The notes: a model not told the origin generated them from the letters alone. Positions 25,505-34,473 are shown, numbered from the stretch's first letter. The stretch is 64,000 nt of DNA from Flavonifractor sp. An92 (GCF_002159175.1 NZ_NFGZ01000004.1:62001-126000), one strand, 5' to 3'. Translations and numbers: made by a program.

Positions 25505-26173
25505 GTGACCACACACAGACTGGCCTTTTCCAAAGTGGATACCGCCAAATTCATCTCCCATCTGGACCTGATGCGGACCTTCCAGCGGGCCTTCCTCCGG
25601 GCGGGCCTGGCCATCAAACACACCGAGGGCTTCAACCCCCACGCCTTCGTGTCCATCCCGCTGCCCCTGTCGGTGGGCTATTCCAGCGCCTGTGAGGTGC
25701 TGGAGTGCCAGCTGCTGGGGGAGGTGGACCTGGACACCGTGCCGGAGCGGCTGAACGCGGTGCTGCCCGAGGGCATCCTGGTCCACCGCTGCTACGAGGC
25801 CCAGCGTCCGGTGAAGGAGCTGTGCTTTGTCAACTACATCGTCACCCTGGAGTACGAGAGCGGCGCCCCCTTCGGGGTGGACACCGACATTCAGGAGCTG
25901 CTGGGCCGGGAGAGCCTGGTGGTCCGGAAGCGCTCCAAGAAGGCCAAGAGCGGCTTTACCGAGGTGGACCTGATCCCCCTCATCGCCCGCACCTCCATTG
26001 AGGAGCGGCGGGACGTGGTGTGTCTGGACCTGGTGCTGCGGGCCCAGAACCCCGGCCTCAACCCGGAGCTCATCCTGAACGCCATCCGGGAGGAGCTGCC
26101 CGAGGCCGCGCCCGACTTCGTCACCTTCCACCGCCGCGCGGTGCTGGATGACAGTTTCCAGATCTGGGAATAA
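25505..26173 (+). CDS. TIGR03936 family, DUF2344 radical-SAM-linked protein
   Basis: The 222-residue protein has the family N terminus (HRLAFSKVDTAKFISHLDLMRTFQRAFLRAGL) and the motif EGFNPHAFVSIPLPLSVGYSS. It starts at GTG 25505 after AGGGGAAGG, 28 bp behind the radical-SAM gene. The two are usually encoded together, commonly beside rng and rplU-rpmA, which are not here. A terminator follows at once. Function unknown; a partner or substrate-recognition subunit of the radical-SAM protein is the usual inference. Confidence 0.88.
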   Translation: MTTHRLAFSKVDTAKFISHLDLMRTFQRAFLRAGLAIKHTEGFNPHAFVSIPLPLSVGYSSACEVLECQLLGEVDLDTVPERLNAVLPEGILVHRCYEAQRPVKELCFVNYIVTLEYESGAPFGVDTDIQELLGRESLVVRKRSKKAKSGFTEVDLIPLIARTSIEERRDVVCLDLVLRAQNPGLNPELILNAIREELPEAAPDFVTFHRRAVLDDSFQIWE

Positions 26174-26176
26174 GAG

Positions 26177-26213
26177 AAAACGCCCCTGTCAGAAGGAGAC
26201 AGGGGCGTTTTTG
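26177..26213 (+). terminator. intrinsic terminator
   Basis: AAAACGCCCCTGTC pairs with GACAGGGGCGTTTT around AGAAGGA, followed by a T-run, just after the TIGR03936 gene. Confidence 0.88.
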
Positions 26214-26256
26214 TCACTTTTTCGCGAATAATTTCCCATGGCAGCGGAGAAAAAGC

Positions 26257-26285
26257 TTGCAACAATGCTCTGAAAAAGGTAAAAT
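26257..26285 (+). promoter_or_regulatory. promoter of the c-di-GMP signalling gene
   Basis: TTGCAA (26257-26262), 17-bp spacer, TAAAAT (26280-26285), the latter in the context GGTAAAATGAAA, almost identical to the promoter at 23550. Confidence 0.72.
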
Positions 26286-26350
26286 GAAAGTGATACGGCC
26301 ACAGGGGTAATGCCGGATCAGACCCGCGGAGTGACAAGGATGTGAACACA

Positions 26351-28426
26351 GTGCAGGAGAGAGGGACAATCTTACTGGTAGACGATCAGTCCGAGGACCG
26401 CGCCCAGCTGCGGCAGCTGCTCAGCCCGGAGTATGAGATCGTGGAGGCCGCCGACGGCAACGAGGGCATCCAGATGATGGAGACCTACTGCCTTCAGCTG
26501 GCGGCGGTGCTGCTGGACGTGGACATGCCGGGCCTGGACGGGTTCGAGGTGCTTCAGATCGCCCGGCAGAAGGGCTGGCTGCGGGCCGTCCCGGTCTTTC
26601 TCATCGCCGAGGAGCGGGCGGAGGAGGTCCTGGAGCGCGGGTATGAGCTGGGGGCCATGGACATCCTGACCAAGCCCTTCTGGCCCCAGGTGGTGCGCCG
26701 CCGGGTGGACAGCATGGTGGAGCTCTACCGCCACCGCTACGAGCTGGAGCAGGCGGTGGAGGAGCAGACCGCCCGCATCCGGGAGCAGGACGCCCGCCTG
26801 CGCAAGACCAACAAATCCATCGTGGAGACCCTCAGTGCGGCCATCGGCTTCCGGAACGTGAATTCGGGAGTCCACGTGCGCCGGATGCGGCAGATCACCC
26901 GGCTGCTCCTCACCGATGTGATGGAGCACTTCCCCGAGTACCAGCTCACCGAGGAGCTGGTGAAGCGGGTGGCGGAGCTGTCGATCCTCCACGACATCGG
27001 CAAGATCGGTGTGCCCGACGCCATTCTGAACAAGAGCGGCCGCCTCACCGAGGACGAGTACGAGTGCATGAAGTCCCACACCATCTACGGCGGCGAGCTG
27101 GCCGAGCGGATGGACTTCCAGACCGGGGAGGAGGGGCGGCAGTACTGCTATGAGATCTGCCGCCACCACCATGAGCGCTGGGATGGCAGCGGCTACCCCG
27201 ACGGCCTGAAGGGAGAGGAGATCCCCATCTGGGTCCAGGCGGTGTCCATCGCCGACGCCTACGAGGCGCTGGTGAGCCGCCGGGTGTATAAGGCGGCCTA
27301 TACCGCCAACGAGGCGGTGCAGATGATCCTGTACGGGGAGTGCGGCGCCTTCAACCCCAAGATCCTGGAATCCCTCCGGCGGATCTCCCCGCAGCTGGTG
27401 AAGGAGGTGGCGGGCGAGGCCGAGTGGGAGGAAAAGCACGCGCCGTTCTCCCTTCGGGAGGAGATGCTGCCCCCCATCGCCAAGCCGCCGGAGTCGGTGA
27501 CCAGCTCGGAGGAGGCCCAGCTCCTCTTCGACCTGGAGCAGGAGAAGTACCGCATCATCGCCGAGCTCTCGGAGGATATGATCTTTACTTACAACGCCCT
27601 CTTCGACTCCATGGAGTTCAGCGAGAAGTTCTGCAAGGTGTTCCAGGTCCCGGCCTACGTCAACGCGTACAGCAAGCGCCCCCTCTCGGAGCGGACCTTC
27701 TACCCGGAGGAGTACGAGGAGCTGCTGAAAAAGCGCCGGGGCCTCACCTGGGCGGTGCCCGAGATGGAGATGGACCTGCGCCTCCCGCTGCCCAGCGGTA
27801 GTCGGCCCTGGTTCCACCTGGTGATCCACGCCATCAACGACAAGAACGACCGTACCCGGGAGCTGGGGTACGTGGGAAAGCTGACCAACATCAACCGCAT
27901 CAAGAAGGAGGCCACCGAGTGGCAGAAGCGGGCCAACACCGACGCGCTGACCCAGCTCTACAACCGCGCCGGGGCCCACATCCTCTTTGAGGAACTGCGG
28001 CAGGAGAGCCGCCAGACCCCGCTGGAGCTGACGGTGGCCTTTATGGATATCGACCGCTTCAAGACCCTCAACGACACCCTGGGCCACGAGGCGGGGGATC
28101 AGATCCTCACCGCCTTCGGCCACAGCGTCCGCCGCCTTTTCCGCCCGGATGACATCGTCTCCCGCTTCGGCGGCGACGAGTTCCTGGTGGTGATGAAGGG
28201 GATGGGGGAGCGCACCTTTGCTGAGAACAAGCTGGGACAGCTGTGCCGCCAGACGGTGAAGATCGCCTGCGTGGACTCCCCCCTGGAGATCAGCAGCAGC
28301 ATCGGGGTGGCCTTCTTCCCCAAGGACGGCGCCGAGTTCGACGACTTGCTCCGCAAGGCGGACAAGGCCCTCTACGCCTCCAAGCGGGCGGGCCGGGGCC
28401 GCATCAGCTTCTACGAAGATCAGTAA
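26351..28426 (+). CDS. response regulator with HD-GYP and GGDEF domains
   Basis: The protein has 691 residues. A REC domain (1-120) keeps the acidic pocket and phosphoacceptor Asp56 (LLDVDMP) and the Lys in ILTKPFW. A coiled linker leads to an HD-GYP phosphodiesterase domain (about 145-340) with HDIGKIG (about 213), HHHERWDGSGYPDGL (about 273-287) and a Y/F-EAL-SRR-Y motif. A PAS-like region follows (about 395-515), then a GGDEF domain with intact GGDEF (about 604) and an RxxD inhibitory site (RPDD) five residues before it. It could thus both make and break cyclic di-GMP. GTG 26351 is preferred because AAGGA lies ten bases upstream; GTG 26342 is almost on top of it. No histidine kinase is adjacent. 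Confidence 0.88.
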   Translation: MQERGTILLVDDQSEDRAQLRQLLSPEYEIVEAADGNEGIQMMETYCLQLAAVLLDVDMPGLDGFEVLQIARQKGWLRAVPVFLIAEERAEEVLERGYELGAMDILTKPFWPQVVRRRVDSMVELYRHRYELEQAVEEQTARIREQDARLRKTNKSIVETLSAAIGFRNVNSGVHVRRMRQITRLLLTDVMEHFPEYQLTEELVKRVAELSILHDIGKIGVPDAILNKSGRLTEDEYECMKSHTIYGGELAERMDFQTGEEGRQYCYEICRHHHERWDGSGYPDGLKGEEIPIWVQAVSIADAYEALVSRRVYKAAYTANEAVQMILYGECGAFNPKILESLRRISPQLVKEVAGEAEWEEKHAPFSLREEMLPPIAKPPESVTSSEEAQLLFDLEQEKYRIIAELSEDMIFTYNALFDSMEFSEKFCKVFQVPAYVNAYSKRPLSERTFYPEEYEELLKKRRGLTWAVPEMEMDLRLPLPSGSRPWFHLVIHAINDKNDRTRELGYVGKLTNINRIKKEATEWQKRANTDALTQLYNRAGAHILFEELRQESRQTPLELTVAFMDIDRFKTLNDTLGHEAGDQILTAFGHSVRRLFRPDDIVSRFGGDEFLVVMKGMGERTFAENKLGQLCRQTVKIACVDSPLEISSSIGVAFFPKDGAEFDDLLRKADKALYASKRAGRGRISFYEDQ

Positions 28427-28459
28427 AAAAACGCCGGGCGGCAAGCCCGGCGTTTTTTC
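28425..28459. terminator. bidirectional terminator
   Basis: AAAAAACGCCGGGC / GCCCGGCGTTTTTT around GGCAA lies between the signalling gene and the convergent HdeD-like gene. Confidence 0.88.
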
Positions 28460-28463
28460 ATGC

Positions 28464-29051
28464 TTATTCCAGGTCAATAGGGTCGATCTCAATGGGGGCG
28501 CGCTCCCGCAGATCCCGGATAAGGGCAGAGAGCTTGCGCAGGGACCACAGGTCCGAGATGCCCAGGTAGACGAACACCACGCCGATGAAGCGGATGAGCA
28601 GCCGGGTGGCGCCAAAGGGACGCAGTACCAGCAGCACGCCCAGCACCACGCCCAGCAGGGCCATCAGGAGGCTGGCCCACCACCGGGGGTATTCCATGCG
28701 GTAGAGCCGCATGGCCCGCTGGAGGGCCACCAGGCTGTCGATGACCACATAGACGCCCAGGATGGTGGGGAGGATGGAGAGGATGGCGGTGGGATTCAGC
28801 AGGAAGAAGAGTCCCAGCGCGGCGGCCACCACGCCGAAGAAGAGCTCCAGGCGGAAGGCCTCCATTTCCCGGCTGCGGATGAGGTAGCCGCCCAGGGCGA
28901 AGAGGCCGTAGAGCAGCAGACCGCCGCCCAACAGGCGGCACAGCAGGATGCCGGTGAAGCCGGGACGCAGGATGAGCACCACGCCCAGCACGATATAGAG
29001 GACCGAGGCCAGCAGGAAATTCAGCTGGAAGTTTTGCAGAAAACGGCGCAT
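28464..29051 (-). CDS. HdeD/DUF308 family membrane protein
   Basis: The 195-residue protein has six hydrophobic segments arranged as three pairs, each pair containing a G-x-x-L-xx-RP-type repeat (YIVLGVVLILRPGF, AALGLFFLLNPTA, VVLGVLLVLRPFG); this is the DUF308 pattern of HdeD. E. coli HdeD is linked to acid resistance, but the biochemical role is unknown. ATG 29051 follows AAAGGAA. It lies 16 bp after the YbaK-like gene, so the three genes from 29938 down to 28464 are probably one unit. Confidence 0.82.
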   Translation of the reverse strand: MRRFLQNFQLNFLLASVLYIVLGVVLILRPGFTGILLCRLLGGGLLLYGLFALGGYLIRSREMEAFRLELFFGVVAAALGLFFLLNPTAILSILPTILGVYVVIDSLVALQRAMRLYRMEYPRWWASLLMALLGVVLGVLLVLRPFGATRLLIRFIGVVFVYLGISDLWSLRKLSALIRDLRERAPIEIDPIDLE

Positions 29052-29067
29052 GATAATGGTTCCTTTC

Positions 29068-29544
29068 TCAGGCCCAGTTTTTGCACACATCCACCCAGCC
29101 GGCGCTGTGGGCGTACGCATCCAGCTCGTCGCAGGTGAGCTGGATGGCGGAGTTGGAGCTGCCGGCGGCGGGGTAGACCGTCTCGAAGCGGCGGAGGGAC
29201 ACGTCCAGGTAGGTGGTCACGGCGCTGCCCTCCGGGATGCCGAAGGGGCACACGCCGCCCACGGCGTGGCCGGTGAAGGCCTCCACCTGCTCGGGGGTGA
29301 GCATTTTGGCTTTCGTGTGGAACTGGGCTTTGAATTTGCTGTTGTCGATCTTGGCGTCCCCGGCGGCCACGATGAGGACGCAGGCGTCCTCCACCAGGAA
29401 GGAGAGTGTCTTGGCGATGCGGGCGGGCTCCACCCCCACGGCCTGGGCGGCCAGCTCCACGGTGGCGCTGGACACGCTGAACTCCAGGATGTCGCTCTCC
29501 CGGCCCAGGGCCCGGAAGTAGGCGCGGCAGGCTTCGATGGACAT
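29068..29544 (-). CDS. YbaK/EbsC family aminoacyl-tRNA deacylase
   Basis: The 158-residue protein has the YbaK/ProX fold motifs: an N-terminal VELAAQAVGVEPARIAKTLSFLV, the central VLIVAAGDAKIDNSKFK with the catalytic-region lysines, and GHAVGGVCPFGI. Family members hydrolyse mischarged Cys- or Ala-tRNA(Pro) or related tRNAs. The start lies directly beside the stop of the thioesterase gene (ATG 29544, stop at 29546). Which tRNA is edited cannot be told. Confidence 0.85.
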   Translation of the reverse strand: MSIEACRAYFRALGRESDILEFSVSSATVELAAQAVGVEPARIAKTLSFLVEDACVLIVAAGDAKIDNSKFKAQFHTKAKMLTPEQVEAFTGHAVGGVCPFGIPEGSAVTTYLDVSLRRFETVYPAAGSSNSAIQLTCDELDAYAHSAGWVDVCKNWA

Positions 29545-29545
29545 G

Positions 29546-29938
29546 TTACTTCGCCCCCCGTTTCTGCGCCTTACTGAGGAAGCGATCGTTGTCGATGACA
29601 AAGCGCTGGTGGGTGCCCCCGCCGATCTGCCCGGCCTCGTCAAAGGCCCGCACGGCGAAGGTGACGGCCCGGCCGTCCACCGCGGTGACCTCGGCCTCAG
29701 CCCGGACGGTCATGCCCACGGGGGTGGCGGCGTCGTGGCTGATGTCCAGATGGGTGCCCACGGTGCCCTGGCCCTCCTCCAGGCCGGCCTGGCAGGCGTT
29801 GACGGCGGCGGCCTCCAGCAGGGCGGCCATGGCGGGGGTGGCAAACACGGGCAGCAGGCCGCTGCCCATGGCAAGGGCGGTATTCTGCTCGGTGACGGTG
29901 GTCTCAGCACAGCCACGAGCGCCGACGGAAATGGACAT
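29546..29938 (-). CDS. hot-dog fold thioesterase, FlK-like
   Basis: The 130-residue single hot-dog domain carries ATPAMAALLEAAAV, GTHLDISHDAATPVG and GGGTHQRFVI. The Thr, Glu and His positions match the catalytic set of fluoroacetyl-CoA thioesterase FlK and its broad family. Most relatives act on unknown short acyl-CoAs, and nothing here indicates fluoroacetate. GGAG stands about eleven bases before the ATG. It is first in a unit with the YbaK-like and HdeD-like genes. Confidence 0.82.
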   Translation of the reverse strand: MSISVGARGCAETTVTEQNTALAMGSGLLPVFATPAMAALLEAAAVNACQAGLEEGQGTVGTHLDISHDAATPVGMTVRAEAEVTAVDGRAVTFAVRAFDEAGQIGGGTHQRFVIDNDRFLSKAQKRGAK

Positions 29939-30010
29939 GGGTGATCACGCTCCAGTTTGATTTTGGGATAACAAGGCAAGTGTACACGTTTTTTCCCGGC
30001 TTTGCAAGAG

Positions 30011-30048
30011 AAGAAAAAACCGGCGGCAGCCCAAAGGCTGTCGCCGGT
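30011..30048 (-). terminator. terminator of the pot operon
   Basis: On the minus strand, ACCGGCGACAGCC pairs with GGCTGCCGCCGGT (one G-U) and is followed by a run of T residues (30019-30011). Confidence 0.85.
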
Positions 30049-30063
30049 CATGGTGTTGTGGGA

Positions 30064-31161
30064 TCAGATGCTCAGCTGGGTCCACAGGTCGTTGTACAGG
30101 GTGCGGGTCTCTACGGGGCGGACCAGATAGGCCTCGCAGCGGTCCAGCACCTCCTGGGGAGCGGCCATGATCTCATAGAGCTCCTGGTCCAGGGGCTCGC
30201 CGTAGTTCTCCTCGTAGTAGGCGGGGTACTGCTCCAGGGCCTCCTCGTTGGGGGAGGCGTACCAGATGTAGTCCATGTTCCGCAGGGAGGCCTCGGTGGA
30301 GCACATGAAGTTGATCCACTCCTCGGCCTCGTCCTTGTTCTCGGCGTCCTTGAGGACACACATGGCGTCCACGAACCAGTTGGAGCCCTCCTCGGGGACC
30401 ACATACTTCAGATCGGGGTTGTTCTGGAGCATGGAGAGGTAGTCGCCGGCGTAGTAGGTGGAGATGGCGGCCTCGCCGGACTCCATCTTATCAAAGATCT
30501 CGTCCATGACGAAGGCCTGATAGACGCCGTCCTCCTTGGCCTTGGCCAGGCGCTCGTAGGCGGCCTGGAGCTCTTCCTCGCTGTCGGTGTTCACCGAGTA
30601 GCCCAGGTCCATCAGGGCGATGCCCAGAGCGTCCCGGGAGTTGTTGATCATCAGCACCTGGTCGGCATACTTGGTGTCGAACATGGCGTCCCAGCTGGTG
30701 ATCTCCTCGTCCACCATGGAGGAGTTGTAGATGATACCCAGGGTGCCCCAGGCATAGGGAACAGTATATTTGTTCTCGGGGTCGTAGGAGAGGTTCTTGA
30801 ACCGGTCGGCGATCAGGTCGAAGTTGGGGATGTTGTCATAGTTCAGCTCGGCCAGCATGTCCTCCTCGATGAGCTGGGAGATCATGTAGTCGGAGGGAAC
30901 GATGACGTCATAGTTGGCGCCGCCCAGGCTGAGGATGGAGTAGAGCTCCTCATTGCTGGGGACGGTCTGATAGTTGACCTTGATACCGGTCTGCTCCTCG
31001 AATTCCGAGATGAGCGATTCGTCGATGTATTCCCCCCAGCTGCACACGTTGACCACGCGGTCCTCGGAACCGGAACCGGGATTGGACGCCGTGCCGGAAC
31101 AGCCGGCCAGCAGGCCGGCGGACAGGGCCAGAGCCACCGTCAGGGATACTGTTTTCTTCAA
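30064..31161 (-). CDS. potD: spermidine/putrescine ABC transporter substrate-binding lipoprotein
   Basis: The 365-residue precursor has a lipobox (LLAGC, Cys about 20) and the PotD N-terminal motif VNVCSWGEYIDESLISEFEEQTGIKVNY. Polyamine-pocket regions YDVIVPSDYMISQLIEEDML, PYAWGTLGIIYNS and the C-terminal NPYY-like region are present. It captures polyamines outside the membrane for PotABC. It is the last gene of the operon, 52 bp after potC. Confidence 0.92.
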   Translation of the reverse strand: MKKTVSLTVALALSAGLLAGCSGTASNPGSGSEDRVVNVCSWGEYIDESLISEFEEQTGIKVNYQTVPSNEELYSILSLGGANYDVIVPSDYMISQLIEEDMLAELNYDNIPNFDLIADRFKNLSYDPENKYTVPYAWGTLGIIYNSSMVDEEITSWDAMFDTKYADQVLMINNSRDALGIALMDLGYSVNTDSEEELQAAYERLAKAKEDGVYQAFVMDEIFDKMESGEAAISTYYAGDYLSMLQNNPDLKYVVPEEGSNWFVDAMCVLKDAENKDEAEEWINFMCSTEASLRNMDYIWYASPNEEALEQYPAYYEENYGEPLDQELYEIMAAPQEVLDRCEAYLVRPVETRTLYNDLWTQLSI

Positions 31162-31213
31162 TTGATCATTCCTCCAATGTGTAAGAATCTATTTTCACCC
31201 CGCAGGGTAAAAA

Positions 31214-32080
31214 TCAAGCCGCTTTGCGCCGCTCTTCGGCCTTGGCCTGCCGGGCCTCCCGCACGTTGATGACGATGAGGAGGGCCAGCACCGTGACAAA
31301 CAGCAGGGTGGACACGGCGTTGACCTTGGGGCTGATGCGCTTCTTGGTCATGGCGTAGATGCGCATGGCCAGGTTGGCGGTGGACGAGCCGGCGGTGAAG
31401 TAGGAGATGACGAAGTCGTCCACGCTCATGGTGAAGGCGATGAGGAGGCCGTTGACGATGCCCGGCTTGATCTCGGGCACCACGACCTTCCAGAAGGCCT
31501 GCATCCAGGTGCAGCCCAGGTCCTGGGCGGCATCCACCAGGTTCTTGTCCATCTGCCGGAGCTTGGGCATGACGGACAGGATGACATAGGGAATGTTGAA
31601 GGTGATGTGGGCCACCAGCATAGTCCCGAAGCCCAGATAGAGCGTCGTGGGGAGGGCGGTGCCCAGGTTGGCGTTGAGCCAGGAGGCCACCGTGCTCCAC
31701 AGCCCGAAGGCGGCCACGAAGAACAGGCACAGGGACACGCCGGTGACGATGTCGGCGTTCATCATGGGGATGTTGTTCACCGTCATCAGGGGAGTGCGCC
31801 AGCGCCGGCGCATGTTGTAAAAGCCGATGGCGGCGAAGGTGCCCGCCACAGTGGCGATGACCGAGGCCAGGGCGGACACGGCCAGGGTGGTGTAGAGGGC
31901 GTCGATGATCTGCTGATCCTTGAAGAGCTCCACATACCAGTCCAGGGTGAACCCGGCCCACACCGAGCGGGAGTTGGAGTCATTGAAGGAAAAGACGATG
32001 AGAACGAAGATGGGGGCGTACAGAAAGACGAACACCAGGGCCATAAAGACCCGGCTGAACACGGAAGGTTTGTTTTTCAC
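31214..32080 (-). CDS. potC: spermidine/putrescine ABC transporter permease
   Basis: The 288-residue permease has six membrane segments and the EAA-loop motif LVDAAQDLGCTWMQAFWKVVVPEIKPGI (about 186-213), which contacts PotA. FSFNDSNSRSVWAGFTLDWY near the N terminus is typical of PotC. It overlaps potB by 4 bp (ATGA-type), so it is co-translated. Confidence 0.92.
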   Translation of the reverse strand: MKNKPSVFSRVFMALVFVFLYAPIFVLIVFSFNDSNSRSVWAGFTLDWYVELFKDQQIIDALYTTLAVSALASVIATVAGTFAAIGFYNMRRRWRTPLMTVNNIPMMNADIVTGVSLCLFFVAAFGLWSTVASWLNANLGTALPTTLYLGFGTMLVAHITFNIPYVILSVMPKLRQMDKNLVDAAQDLGCTWMQAFWKVVVPEIKPGIVNGLLIAFTMSVDDFVISYFTAGSSTANLAMRIYAMTKKRISPKVNAVSTLLFVTVLALLIVINVREARQAKAEERRKAA

Positions 32081-32931
32081 AGGACCACCGCCTGTTCCTC
32101 GCCCTCACCGAAGCGATTCATCACGGCCATGCAGATGACCACCACGATCATCATGACCAGAGCCACGGCGGAGCCCAGATAGGGGTTGTAGGCCGCGCCC
32201 TTAAACTGCATTTCGATCAGATTGCCCAGCAGCATCTGCTTGCCGCCGCCCAGCAGCTGGGAGATGGCGAAGGTGGACACCGCGGGGACGAACACCATGG
32301 TGATGCCGCTGAGCACACCCGGCAGAGACAGGGGGAGGGTGACCCGGCGGAACACGGTGGCGGAGTCGGCGCCCAGATCCCGGGCGGCCTCGATGAGCCG
32401 GTGGTCCAGCTTGACGATGACCGAGTAGATGGGCAGGATCATGAAGGGCAGGAAGTTGTACACCATGCCCAGCACCACGGCGCCGGGGGTGTTGATCATC
32501 TTGAAGTACTGAATGTCGGTGCCGAAGATGCTGTTGATGAGATCAAAGAGCCCGATGGCGGAGAAGAAGCGGTTCAGAAGGCCGGTGTTCTCCAGGATGG
32601 ACATCCAGGCGTAGGTACGCAGGAGGAAGTTCATCCACATGGGCAGCATGATGAGCATCATGGCGATGCGCTGGAACTGAGCCCCCTCCCGGGCCAGGGC
32701 GCAGGAGATGGGGTAGCCGATGAGCAGGCAGATGAGGGTGGCCAGGAACGCCAGCTCAAAGGAGCGGAGAAAGACGGGGAGATATTCCCCGATACGGGTG
32801 AAATTGTCCAGCGTGAAGCCGCCGTCGGCGCTGGAGAAGGCGTAAAAGACGATCATCAGGATGGGGATGACCACAAAGAGGGCCATCCACACCACATAGG
32901 GGCCGGCGAAGAGGGAGAGCCTATTCTTCAT
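32077..32931 (-). CDS. potB: spermidine/putrescine ABC transporter permease
   Basis: The 284-residue permease has six membrane segments, the PotB N terminus ([23 protein letters not shown]) and the EAA loop [27 protein letters not shown]. It overlaps the end of potA by 11 bp and potC by 4 bp. Confidence 0.92.
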   Translation of the reverse strand: MKNRLSLFAGPYVVWMALFVVIPILMIVFYAFSSADGGFTLDNFTRIGEYLPVFLRSFELAFLATLICLLIGYPISCALAREGAQFQRIAMMLIMLPMWMNFLLRTYAWMSILENTGLLNRFFSAIGLFDLINSIFGTDIQYFKMINTPGAVVLGMVYNFLPFMILPIYSVIVKLDHRLIEAARDLGADSATVFRRVTLPLSLPGVLSGITMVFVPAVSTFAISQLLGGGKQMLLGNLIEMQFKGAAYNPYLGSAVALVMMIVVVICMAVMNRFGEGEEQAVVL

Positions 32932-34102
32932 GGCCGTCCTCCTGCTCCTCCTCGGCCTCCGGGTCGTACTCGGCGTCGCTGATCTCCTCGTACTCCTCGC
33001 TGTAAGAGCTGTAATCGCCGAACATGCCGGAGTACTGGCTCTTCTTCATGACGTGGATGCCGTCGGGGTCGATCTTGATGCCGATGCGGGAGTCCACGGG
33101 GCAGAAGTCGGTGGTCTGGATGAGCCACTTGAAGCCGTAGAAATCCACGATGATGTCGTACTGCATGCCCTTGAAGGTGACGGAGGTGACGGTGCCCCGG
33201 AGCTGACCCTGATCCTCGGGCACGATGTCCACGTCCTCGGGCCGGATGACCACGTCCACCGGCTCGTCCTTCTCAAAGCCCTTGTCCAGGCACTGGAACT
33301 TCCGATTGAAGATCTCCACCACCCCGTCGGCGCGCATGATGCCGTCGATGATGTTGGACTCGCCGATGAAGTCGGCCACGAAGGCGTTCTTGGGCTCGTT
33401 GTAGATGTCCTCGGGGGTGCCGATCTGCTGGATGTGGCCGCCGTCCATGACCACCACGGTGTCGGACATGGCCAGGGCCTCTTCCTGATCGTGGGTGACA
33501 TAGATAAAGGTGATGCCCATGGTCTGCTGGATGCGCTTGAGCTCGTTCTGCATGTCCTTGCGCAGGCGCATGTCCAGCGCGCCCAGAGGCTCATCCAGCA
33601 GCAGGACCTTGGGCTGGTTGACCAGAGCCCGGGCGATGGCCACACGCTGCTGCTGGCCGCCGGAGAGGGAGGCGATGGAGCGCTTCTCGAAGCCCTTCAG
33701 GTTGACGATCTCCAGCATTTCCATGACCCGCTGCTGGATCTCGCTCTCGGGGAGCTTGCGCTTCTTTTTCTCGCCGGGCGCGGCCTGGGGGATCCGCAGG
33801 CCGAAGGCGATATTTTCAAACACGTTCAGATGGGGAAAGAGGGCGTACTTCTGGAACACAGTGTTGACCGCCCGCTTGTGGGGAGGCACGTCGTTGATCC
33901 GTTCGCCGTCAAAAAGCACCTCGCCGGAGGTCGGTTTCAAAAACCCTCCAATGAGGCGCAAGGTGGTGGTTTTCCCGCAGCCGCTGGGGCCCAGAAGTGT
34001 CAGGAATTCCTTGTCATTGATGTAGAGATTGATATGATCCAAGATGATGTCGTCATCGAACTGGACAAAACAGTCCGAAAGACGGATCAGCTCCTTAGCC
34101 AT
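32921..34102 (-). CDS. potA: spermidine/putrescine ABC transporter ATPase
   Basis: The 393-residue ATPase has Walker A GPSGCGKT (about 38-45), the signature [15 protein letters not shown], Walker [13 protein letters not shown] and the H-loop [12 protein letters not shown]-terminal TOBE regulatory domain is typical of MalK/PotA. Unusually, it ends in an acidic tail of about 35 residues rich in Glu, Asp and Tyr. GGGGGAGG precedes the ATG. It is first in the potABCD operon. Confidence 0.92.
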   Translation of the reverse strand: MAKELIRLSDCFVQFDDDIILDHINLYINDKEFLTLLGPSGCGKTTTLRLIGGFLKPTSGEVLFDGERINDVPPHKRAVNTVFQKYALFPHLNVFENIAFGLRIPQAAPGEKKKRKLPESEIQQRVMEMLEIVNLKGFEKRSIASLSGGQQQRVAIARALVNQPKVLLLDEPLGALDMRLRKDMQNELKRIQQTMGITFIYVTHDQEEALAMSDTVVVMDGGHIQQIGTPEDIYNEPKNAFVADFIGESNIIDGIMRADGVVEIFNRKFQCLDKGFEKDEPVDVVIRPEDVDIVPEDQGQLRGTVTSVTFKGMQYDIIVDFYGFKWLIQTTDFCPVDSRIGIKIDPDGIHVMKKSQYSGMFGDYSSYSEEYEEISDAEYDPEAEEEQEDGHEE

Positions 34103-34132
34103 GTATCCTCCCCCATTTCACATTAGAAATAG

Positions 34133-34165
34133 AAGGCGCACCCAATTGGCGGTTGGGTACGCCTT
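34133..34165 (-). promoter_or_regulatory. hairpin in the potA leader, possible attenuator
   Basis: On the minus strand AAGGCGTACCCAA pairs with TTGGGTGCGCCTT over 13 bp (one wobble) around a 7-nt loop, within the ~70-nt potA leader and before the ribosome site. It is followed by CTATTTC, a weak U-tract. Confidence 0.5.
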
Positions 34166-34178
34166 TTCGAACGACACA

Positions 34179-34207
34179 ACTATATATGCTTCTGCCCAAA
34201 ATGTCAA
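34179..34207 (-). promoter_or_regulatory. pot operon promoter
   Basis: On the minus strand TTGACA (34207-34202), 17-bp spacer, TATAGT (34184-34179). Confidence 0.8.
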
Positions 34208-34306
34208 TAATATTCCCAAGTTTTTTACCTTGTAAAAAGAAGTGGGGAGGCAAGTGGGCGAATGTCCGCGCCGGACGGACGAAGCGGGAAGATTTGTCTG
34301 GAAGGC

Positions 34307-34335
34307 TTGACAAACGGAGAAAGAGCACTTATAAT
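34307..34335 (+). promoter_or_regulatory. tRNA-Pro promoter, perfect consensus
   Basis: TTGACA (34307-34312), exactly 17 bp, TATAAT (34330-34335), 15 bp before the mature tRNA end. Confidence 0.88.
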
Positions 34336-34350
34336 TAGAAACTGTCCTAT

Positions 34351-34427
34351 CGGGGTGTGGCGAAGTTTGGTATCGCGCTTGGTTCGGGTCCAAGAGGCCC
34401 CGGGTTCGAATCCCGGCACTCCGACCA
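34351..34427 (+). tRNA. tRNA-Pro, anticodon CGG
   Basis: The sequence folds as a complete cloverleaf. Acceptor CGGGGTG pairs with CACTCCG (one G-U), the D-arm is GCGA/TCGC, and the anticodon stem CTTGG/CCAAG closes the loop TTCGGGT. The T-arm is CCGGG-TTCGAAT-CCCGG. The discriminator A and the CCA end are encoded. Anticodon CGG reads CCG. It is a single-gene unit between a consensus promoter and a terminator. Confidence 0.95.
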
Positions 34428-34429
34428 CC

Positions 34430-34473
34430 GCCGCCGTGAACGCTGCATCGTTCACGGCGGCTTTTCGTTTTTT
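34430..34473 (+). terminator. tRNA terminator
   Basis: GCCGCCGTGAACG pairs with CGTTCACGGCGGC around CTGCAT, followed by TTTTCGTTTTTT. Confidence 0.9.

Noticed and set aside
29546-29938. Fluoroacetate resistance gene
   Set aside because: The catalytic set is shared by many FlK-like thioesterases and no organofluorine context is present.
30064-34102. Possible iron or general cation ABC importer
   Set aside because: The subunit order, overlaps and binding-protein motifs fit PotABCD specifically.
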